DNA from: Actinoallomurus liliacearum
GTDB lineage: Bacteria; Actinomycetota; Actinomycetes; Streptosporangiales; Streptosporangiaceae
Length of the DNA: 64,000 nt
Direction of reading: 5' to 3'
NCBI RefSeq assembly: GCF_039542035.1
Contig: NZ_BAABHJ010000017.1
Span: 186,001-250,000 of the forward strand
The position numbers and the translations under genes were made by a program. Shown piece by piece: positions 58,401 to 64,000 of this stretch. Below the pieces are notes generated by a model. That model was not told the DNA's origin and did not search any database. It saw nothing but the letters and a program-made list of their open reading frames with translations. Every line of letters starts with the position of its first letter. Within the stretch, counting starts at the first letter, position 1.

Positions 58401-59210
58401 TCAGCCGCTCGCGGCGCCGGCCTCGTCCAGCAGGTCGTGCAGTGGAGCGAACAGGTCGGGGGCTGCGGCCATCGTGAGGCCCGCGCTCGGCGGGGCGCCG
58501 TGCAGACCGCCGACCGACCCGCCGGCCTCCTGGACGATCAGCGCGCCCGCGGCGAAGTCCCAGATCTTGGGCCCGCTCTCGTAGTAGGCGTCGACGCGCC
58601 CGGCGGCCACGGAGCACAGGTCGGCGGCGGCCGAGCCGCCGCGCCGGATGTCGCGGACGCGCGGCAGCACGCGCAGCAGGGCCTCGGCCTGGCGGGCGCG
58701 CAGCTCCGCGGCGTACCCGAACCCGGTGGCGATCAGGGCCTGGTCCAGGGGGACGCCGGTGTTGCACCGCAACTGTCGGATCGAGCCGTCCACGCGCACC
58801 AGGTGGGAGCCCTGGCCGCGGGCGGCGGTGTACAGCTCGCCGCGCATCGGCACGGCGACGACGCCGACCAGGACCTCACCGTCGACCTCGGCGGCGATGC
58901 TGACGGCCCAGTCGGGCAGGTCGTACAGGTAGTTGACCGTGCCGTCGATCGGGTCGATGATCCAGCGGACGCCGCTGGACCCGCCGGTCTCGCCGCCCTC
59001 CTCGCCGAGGAAGGCGTCGCCCGGCCGGGCGGCCCGGATGCGGTCGACGATCAGCCGCTCGGACGCCCGGTCCATCTCGGTGACGACGTCGGTCGAGCTG
59101 CTCTTGGTGTACGCGACGCCGAGGTCGGCCGGTCGCTTGTCCACGAGCATGACGGCGGCCACCTCCGCCGTGCTGATCGCCAGTTCCAACAGCTCCTGCA
59201 GGTCTTGCAC
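58401..59210 (-). CDS. suhB: inositol monophosphatase family protein
   Basis: 269 residues. Metal-binding motifs: GEEGG, DPIDGTVNYLYDLPDWAVSIA and WDFAAGALIVQEAGG. The family dephosphorylates myo-inositol phosphates or related sugar phosphates with Mg2+. It matches the position of Rv2701c (suhB) relative to DUF4193 and dut. In actinomycetes inositol is needed for mycothiol and phosphatidylinositol. ATG at 59210. Substrate preference cannot be read off. Confidence 0.92.
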   Translation of the reverse strand: MQDLQELLELAISTAEVAAVMLVDKRPADLGVAYTKSSSTDVVTEMDRASERLIVDRIRAARPGDAFLGEEGGETGGSSGVRWIIDPIDGTVNYLYDLPDWAVSIAAEVDGEVLVGVVAVPMRGELYTAARGQGSHLVRVDGSIRQLRCNTGVPLDQALIATGFGYAAELRARQAEALLRVLPRVRDIRRGGSAAADLCSVAAGRVDAYYESGPKIWDFAAGALIVQEAGGSVGGLHGAPPSAGLTMAAAPDLFAPLHDLLDEAGAASG

Positions 59211-59270
59211 GTTCCCCCCTCTTGATTCAGGCCCGTACGGCCTCGTACGCGTCCGGCGCCAGGCCGGCCG

Positions 59271-60254
59271 TCAGCCCGTGCGGCGGCAGTGGCCCGCGGC
59301 GCAGCAGTCCGGGCGCGGGCCGAGACTCCCCAGCGCGGGGCGTTCCGTGCCGTCGCGTTCGAGGAGCAGCTCACGGACCATCGCGACGAAACGGGGATGG
59401 ACGCCGGGCGTCGCCGCGCGCTCGATCCGCAGGCCCAGCCGGTCGGCGAGCTCGGCCGCCTCGACGTCCAGGTCGTACTTGACCTCCATGTGGTCGGAGA
59501 CGAACCCGACCGGCACGATGACCGCCGCGCGGACGCCCTTGGCGTGGATCTCGGACAGGTGGTCGAGGACGTCCGGCTCCAGCCACGGCACGCTGGGCGG
59601 GCCGCTGCGGCTCTGGTACACCAGGTCCCAGGGACGGCCCTCCGCCACGAGGGCGGAGATGTCGTTCAGCTCGGCGACGTAGTCCTCGCGGCCGGGCTGG
59701 GCCAGCGGCACGCTGTGCGCGGTGAAGACCAGGCGCGCGTCGTCGCGCAGCTCGGCGGGCAGCCGGTCGAGGGCGGCCCGGGTGTTCTCGATCATCGGCT
59801 CGACGAAGCCGGGGTGGTTGTAGTAGATCCGGAGCTTGTCCACCTCGGGGGCGTCCTCGACCTCGGCGCGGGCCCGGTCGATGTCCTCGAGGTACTGCCG
59901 GCAGCAGGAGTAGCCGCTGTAGGCGGAGGTCACGAACGCCGCCGCCCGGCGTACGCCGTCGGCCTTCATCTGCCGCAGCGTGTCGGCGAGGAACGGATGC
60001 CAGTTCCGGTTCCCCCAGTAGACCGGCAGGTCGAGGCCGTTCGCGGCGAAGTCGGCCTCGATGGCGGCCTTGAGGTCGCGGCAGTGCCGGTTGATCGGGC
60101 TGACGCCGCCGAAGTGGTGGTAGTGCTCGGCCACGCTCTCGAGGCGGGCCCGCGGGACTCCCCGGCCCCGCGTGACGTTCTCCAGGAACGGCATGACGTC
60201 CTCGGGCCCCTCCGGCCCACCGAAGGACAGCAACAGCAGCGCGTCGTACGGCAT
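59271..60254 (-). CDS. cpfC: ferrochelatase (coproporphyrin type in actinobacteria)
   Basis: 327 residues from ATG 60254 (MPYDALLLLSFGGPEGPEDV). Catalytic His in VFTAHSVPLAQ and the acidic partner in VSDHMEVKYDLDVEA. It inserts Fe2+ into coproporphyrin III (or protoporphyrin IX). SAYSGYSCCRQYLEDI and the tail DCCAAGHC carry the cysteines that hold the [2Fe-2S] cluster known in actinobacterial ferrochelatases. It lies 60 bp upstream of the phosphatase gene on the same strand, so may be cotranscribed. Confidence 0.93.
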   Translation of the reverse strand: MPYDALLLLSFGGPEGPEDVMPFLENVTRGRGVPRARLESVAEHYHHFGGVSPINRHCRDLKAAIEADFAANGLDLPVYWGNRNWHPFLADTLRQMKADGVRRAAAFVTSAYSGYSCCRQYLEDIDRARAEVEDAPEVDKLRIYYNHPGFVEPMIENTRAALDRLPAELRDDARLVFTAHSVPLAQPGREDYVAELNDISALVAEGRPWDLVYQSRSGPPSVPWLEPDVLDHLSEIHAKGVRAAVIVPVGFVSDHMEVKYDLDVEAAELADRLGLRIERAATPGVHPRFVAMVRELLLERDGTERPALGSLGPRPDCCAAGHCRRTG

Positions 60255-60308
60255 GCCCACCATCCAACCAGCAGCGCGACACCGCCCCGCACGGGTCCGT
60301 GGCTCGTC

Positions 60309-61472
60309 CTAGGAGTAACGGCGGGCGTAGGCCTGGGCCAGGGACAGGACGTTGTTCACGTACGACTGCGAGTGGTTGTAGGCCCAGATGGCGCGGGACA
60401 GGCCGCTGCCCCCACGCCCGGCGCCGCTGGCGCACAGGTACTTGGCCGCGGCCGGGACGGCGTCGTAGGGGTCCATGATGTCGGCCTTGCCATCGCCGTC
60501 GCCGTCGACGCCATAGGTCCGCCAAGTGGCCGGCATGAACTGCATCGGGCCCAGCGCGCCGGCGCTCGACGGGCCGGTGTTGCGCCCGTGGTCGCTCTCG
60601 ATCTGCCCGATCGCGGCCAGCACCGTCCACGACAGGCCCGGGCAGAGGCGCGCCGACTGCTGGTAGAGCGCGAGGTACGTGCCGGGGCGCCCGGCCGACG
60701 ACCGCTGCTGCTGCGCCGGCTGCCCCTGGGACGGCGTCGCGGACTGGTGCAGGTCGATGACCTGGCTGTGCGCGCCGACGAGCTTGCGCAGTTGCGAGCC
60801 GAGCATCGCGTGGTCGGCGCCGGGCGCGTTCACGAGGAGGGCGAGGTCGTGGACCAGCCCGATCCGGCGCCCCATCTCGCGCCCGACGAGCACGTTGATG
60901 CCGGGCAGGCCCAGCGAACCGGAGCCGCCCATGGTGACGAACAGCTGCGTCCGGCCGATGATCGGATACTGCATCGACTCGCGCAGCCCGAACTGCTGCT
61001 GGACCTCGTCCGTCACGACGAACCGGTCCTGGGCGAGCGCGTTCCACAGCCCGTCGTTCTTCGCGGTGCCGGGCGGGGTCCAGGCGCGGAACGCCGACGG
61101 GTCCACGGCGAACATGTTCACCCGGCCGCCCTGCAACTGCACCGCCCCGGCGTCCACGGTGATCACGTCCCGTACGCGCTTGACGTGGGAGACCGAGCGC
61201 AGCCGCGCCGAGGTGACCGGGCGGTCGGCGACGACGAGGAAGTCCGGGTCGACGACCCGTCTCAGCGCGGCGGGCTGCTCGGTGCTCGGCACGATCGTGG
61301 TGACGGGCCCGTCCGTGGCCCTCCGCCCCGAGGCCGCCGCACCGTCGTCCTTCGGCGTCGTCTTCGGCGCGGCGGTCACGACGTACACCGCGCCGCTGGC
61401 CACGGTCGCGGTGGCCGCCAGCGCGATGGCCGCGACGGCGGCCGGGAGTCCTCTGCGCACGAAACGTCTCAT
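60309..61472 (-). CDS. secreted lytic transglycosylase (SLT domain)
   Basis: 387 residues from ATG 61472; upstream in-frame residues lack signal-peptide character. An N-terminal signal/anchor (AAVAAIALAATATVASGAVYVV) is followed by a domain of about 200 residues of unknown role (LRRVVDPDFLVVADRPVTSARLRSV ... LGSQLRKLVGAHSQVIDLHQ), then the transglycosylase domain from about 265: IGQIESDHGRN with the catalytic Glu, GALGPMQFMPATWRTYG and AIWAYNHSQSYVNNVL. It cleaves peptidoglycan glycan strands. Divergent from the oxidase gene. Confidence 0.9.
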   Translation of the reverse strand: MRRFVRRGLPAAVAAIALAATATVASGAVYVVTAAPKTTPKDDGAAASGRRATDGPVTTIVPSTEQPAALRRVVDPDFLVVADRPVTSARLRSVSHVKRVRDVITVDAGAVQLQGGRVNMFAVDPSAFRAWTPPGTAKNDGLWNALAQDRFVVTDEVQQQFGLRESMQYPIIGRTQLFVTMGGSGSLGLPGINVLVGREMGRRIGLVHDLALLVNAPGADHAMLGSQLRKLVGAHSQVIDLHQSATPSQGQPAQQQRSSAGRPGTYLALYQQSARLCPGLSWTVLAAIGQIESDHGRNTGPSSAGALGPMQFMPATWRTYGVDGDGDGKADIMDPYDAVPAAAKYLCASGAGRGGSGLSRAIWAYNHSQSYVNNVLSLAQAYARRYS

Positions 61473-61545
61473 CGCTACTCCCAACGATCGGGCCCGGACG
61501 GTAGTTACCCATGACTCGCGGGGACTCGACAGGCATGGCCCGACG

Positions 61546-61560
61546 GACAAGGATCATGTC
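61546..61560. repeat. 15-bp element GACAAGGATCATGTC, first copy
   Basis: Lies in the divergent promoter region of the transglycosylase and oxidase genes. A second copy with one mismatch is at 63163 before sepH. Confidence 0.4.
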
Positions 61561-61605
61561 ACCGGGCTTGCCCGAGCCTGGCGCAACGTGAGTAAATTTC
61601 GTGTT

Positions 61606-62916
61606 ATGCCCCCCGTCACACCTCAGACCTGGCGAAATTGGGCCGGTAACCAGCGCGCCACCCCGCGCCGCGTGGTCACGCCCCGGTCCACCGCGGACGT
61701 CGCCGCCGCCGTCAAGGCCGCCGCCGGCGCCGGCCTGCCGGTCCGGATGACCGGAACCGGGCACTCGTTCACCGACGTCGCGGCGACCGAGGGCCTCCTG
61801 CTGCGGCCCGATGGGCTCACGGAGCTGCGGTCGGTCGACACCGCCACCGGCCTCGTGACCGCCGAGGCGGGCATGCCGTTGAAGGTGTTCAACGAGCAGC
61901 TCGCCCAGCACGGCCTCGCGCTCGCCAACATGGGGGACATCCAGGAGCAGACCCTGGCCGGTGCGACGCAGACCGCCACTCATGGGACCGGCCGCGACGC
62001 GGCGGGCCTGGTGTCGCAGATCGCCGGGCTCGAACTCGTGCTGGCCGACGGCAGCGTCGTCACCTGCTCCCGTGAGGAGCGGCCCGAGCTGTTCGACGCG
62101 GCGCGCGCCGGCCTCGGCGCGCTCGGCGTCGTCACCGCGATCACCTGGCAGACCGTCCCGGCGTTCCTGCTGGAGGCGCGGGAGGAGCCGATGCGGTGGG
62201 AGGAGGTCCTGGAGCGCCTGGAGGAGTTCGCCACCGGCAACGAGCACTTCGAGTTCTACTGGTTCCCGCACACCGACGGCTGCCTGACCAAGCGCAACAA
62301 CCGGGCGGCCGGCCCGGCCGAGCCCCTCGGGCGGTTCCGGCACTGGCTGGACGACGAGTTCCTGTCCAACTCGGTGTTCGGGGTCGCCAACCGCGTCGCC
62401 CGCCGCTTCCCCGCCACCATCACGACGATCAACGGCGTGTCCGCGCGGGCCCTCGGCGCCCGGACGTACACCGACGTGTCGCACAAGGTCTTCACCAGCC
62501 CGCGCCGGGTGCGGTTCAAGGAGCAGGAGTACGCGATCCCGCGCGAGGAGCTGGCCGACGCGCTGCGGGAGGTCCGGGCGCTCATCGAGCGCCGGGGCTG
62601 GCGGATCTCCTTCCCCATCGAGGTGCGCCTGCTGCCGCCGGAGGACGCCTGGCTGTCCATGGCGTACGGGCGCGACAGCGCCTTCATCGCGATCCACGTG
62701 TACCACGCGACCCCGCACGAGGAGTACTTCCGCGGTGTGGAGGAGATCCTGACGCCGCTCGGCGGCCGTCCGCACTGGGGAAAGCTGCACACGCGGGACG
62801 CCTCGTACCTGGAAGGGGCGTATCCCCGGTTCGGCGACTTCCTCGCGCTACGCGACCGGCTCGACCCCGAACGCAGATTCGCGAATCGCTACCTGACCCA
62901 GGTTCTCGGCACGTGA
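61606..62916 (+). CDS. D-arabinono-1,4-lactone oxidase-like FAD enzyme
   Basis: 436 residues from ATG 61606; a GTG at 61588 is also in frame. Residues 1-180 are a VAO-type FAD-binding domain: VVTPRSTADVAAAVKAAAGAGLPVRMTGTGHSFTD and ATATHGTGRDAAGLVSQIAGLELVLADG-like motifs. The C-terminal ALO domain has WGKLHTRDASYLEGAYPRFGDFLALRDRLDPERRFANRYL. The family oxidises sugar-1,4-lactones or alditols with O2. Close counterparts sit near sepH in other actinomycetes. Precise substrate unknown. Confidence 0.9.
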   Translation: MPPVTPQTWRNWAGNQRATPRRVVTPRSTADVAAAVKAAAGAGLPVRMTGTGHSFTDVAATEGLLLRPDGLTELRSVDTATGLVTAEAGMPLKVFNEQLAQHGLALANMGDIQEQTLAGATQTATHGTGRDAAGLVSQIAGLELVLADGSVVTCSREERPELFDAARAGLGALGVVTAITWQTVPAFLLEAREEPMRWEEVLERLEEFATGNEHFEFYWFPHTDGCLTKRNNRAAGPAEPLGRFRHWLDDEFLSNSVFGVANRVARRFPATITTINGVSARALGARTYTDVSHKVFTSPRRVRFKEQEYAIPREELADALREVRALIERRGWRISFPIEVRLLPPEDAWLSMAYGRDSAFIAIHVYHATPHEEYFRGVEEILTPLGGRPHWGKLHTRDASYLEGAYPRFGDFLALRDRLDPERRFANRYLTQVLGT

Positions 62917-63313
62917 AGGCCGTAGACTCCCTGGTGTCGCATCCCGCTCGCGCGGCGTGCTGATTCCCTTTCGCTCCGACCGGTAACCGCGCAGGACCCT
63001 TCTACCGTCAGCATCCACCGATCCCCCGGCCGCCTCCCACGACAGCGACCGCGTGAGCCACGCAAGAGGGACGGCATCACGCGGCAAAGGATCCACAAGA
63101 ATGGTTAAGCCCCCCGCCCCCGCGGCTTTCGAGCAGGCAAGCTGGGACGACACTGCGGGAACTTGACAAGGATCACGTCGCGAGGGCGGCGATGTTCGGA
63201 CATGCCGGGTACGGTGCTGGCGGGCAGGTGCGTCCTGACGCGAGACTGGTAGGACCGGGGGAAGGGCACGCATGCGCCCCGAGCCGCGTCGGACAGGGCA
63301 CGAAAGGACACGC
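62917..63313. promoter_or_regulatory. 397-bp region upstream of sepH
   Basis: No convincing gene. TTGACA at 63161-63166 is a good -35 hexamer but has no clear -10 at 17 bp. It overlaps the second copy of the 15-bp element (63163-63177, GACAAGGATCACGTC). AAAGGA just before 63314 is the sepH ribosome site. I looked for a riboswitch and saw none. Confidence 0.5.
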
Positions 63314-64000
63314 ATGCAGGAGCTGCGCCTCGTCGCGGTCAGTGAGGACGGGTCGTACCTCGTCCTCGCCACCGCGGGACGGGGCACCCGGTTCACGCTG
63401 CCAATCGATGATCGGCTGCGCGCCGTGGTCCGTGGACATTTCTCCCGCCTCGGCCAGTACGAGATCGAAGTGGAGAGTCCCTTGCGTCCCAAGGAGATCC
63501 AGGCTCGCATCCGCGCTGGAGAGACAGCGGAAGAGATCGCCGAGACGGCCGGCATTCCGGTGGAGCGTGTCCGCTGGTTCGAGGGACCGGTTCTCCAGGA
63601 GCGCGAGTACATGGCGCAGCAGGCTCAGCGCGTGCCCATCCGACGCCCGGGAGAGTCCTCGCCCGCCCCGGCCCTCGGCGAGATCGTCGAGGAGCGTCTC
63701 GGCCGCCGCGGCATCGACCTGGAAGAGGTCGAGTGGGACTCCCGCAAGTGCGAGGACCTTACGTGGCGGGTCAGCCTCTCCTTCTACTACGACGGCCGTC
63801 CCTACTCCGCGGAGTGGGCGTACGACCCACGACGCCGCCACATCTCGGCCGTGAACGACGAGGCCGCGCGCCTGTCCTCGCTCGACGTCGAGGAGCCCGT
63901 CGACGACACGGTCACCCCGTTCATGCCGCGCCGCGCCATGAAGGTCGTCGGCGACCCCCTACGCGGCCAGCCGCGCGACCAGGCTCCGCCGCCTCCGCCC
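63314..64000 (+). CDS. sepH: septation protein SepH, 3' end outside window
   Basis: The first 229 residues are present. MQELRLVAVSEDGSYLVLATAGRGTRFTLPIDDRLRAVV opens the DUF3071 domain, and the helix-turn-helix-like part is in ETAEEIAETAGIPVERVRWFEGPVLQEREYMAQQAQR. GRRGIDLEEVEWDSRK and WAYDPRRRHISAVNDEA continue the conserved region; a Pro-rich linker begins at the window edge. SepH binds FtsZ and promotes its assembly at division septa in actinomycetes. ATG 63314 with AAAGGA upstream. Confidence 0.95.
   Translation, partial: MQELRLVAVSEDGSYLVLATAGRGTRFTLPIDDRLRAVVRGHFSRLGQYEIEVESPLRPKEIQARIRAGETAEEIAETAGIPVERVRWFEGPVLQEREYMAQQAQRVPIRRPGESSPAPALGEIVEERLGRRGIDLEEVEWDSRKCEDLTWRVSLSFYYDGRPYSAEWAYDPRRRHISAVNDEAARLSSLDVEEPVDDTVTPFMPRRAMKVVGDPLRGQPRDQAPPPPP

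Noticed and set aside
1..64000. tRNA, rRNA, CRISPR arrays, insertion sequences, prophage or integrase genes
   Set aside because: I scanned the gaps and found no cloverleaf-like CCA-ending segments, no regularly spaced repeats beyond those reported, and no transposase or integrase frames.

Overview
The window is high-GC DNA (GC-rich third codon positions, frequent GTG starts, ATGA/TAATG gene overlaps) from an actinomycete. SepH, DUF4193, DUF3710, DUF3159, an FxSxx-COOH peptide cluster and twin-arginine exported proteins all fit that phylum. A Streptosporangiales-like genus (Thermomonosporaceae or similar) is my guess, not something the sequence proves. I found no rRNA, tRNA, CRISPR array or insertion sequence.

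Backbone. The flanks carry the conserved actinobacterial block known from Mycobacterium tuberculosis Rv2689c-Rv2701c: TRAM methyltransferase, APC/KimA-like permease, ceoB, ceoC, DUF3159 and OB-fold protein at 1.2-7.3 kb, then DUF3710, dut, DUF4193 and suhB-like at 41-59 kb. About 33 kb (7.4-41 kb) lies between the OB-fold gene and DUF3710, where that block is nearly continuous elsewhere.

Inserted stretch. (1) A second KimA-like permease (7.4-9.4 kb). (2) A FxSxx-type RiPP locus (9.7-17.5 kb): radical SAM/SPASM enzyme, separate HExxH hydroxylase-like protein, NB-ARC/TPR protein FxsT, a 60-aa FxsA-like precursor ending in Phe-Gln-Asp, and a STAND NTPase. (3) Intact kdpD1-kdpE1 (18-21.3 kb). (4) A LysR/YeiH pair, a WXG-like membrane protein, and a stretch of broken genes (frameshifted lysA-like decarboxylase, half of a Na+/Ca2+ exchanger, truncated kdpE2). 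(5) A long minus-strand potassium unit running from 37.8 to 26.5 kb: membrane protein, 27-aa peptide, kdpF, A, B, C, kdpD2, broken kdpE2, third KimA-like permease, broken exchanger. Three potassium promoters (9.4, 21.4 and 37.9 kb) share the same four-half-site direct-repeat array, most simply a KdpE operator. (6) A sugar-acid dehydratase, a VOC protein and a Uma2 nuclease.

Right part. After DUF3710-dut come an AI-2E family transporter; a six-gene plus-strand operon (44.0-47.2 kb) pairing MauE-like and MauD-like redox proteins with a Tat-exported ten-cysteine protein; valS; DUF4235; two tandem Ser/Thr kinases, the second fused through a membrane helix to a family-5 solute-binding domain; a two-component pair; suhB-like phosphatase; ferrochelatase; lytic transglycosylase; a sugar-lactone oxidase; and the 5' part of sepH, which runs off the window.

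The strongest leads are the variant FxsA-like core with its unfused tailoring enzymes, the shared potassium operator together with the broken kdpE2, and the MauD/MauE-Cys-rich operon.
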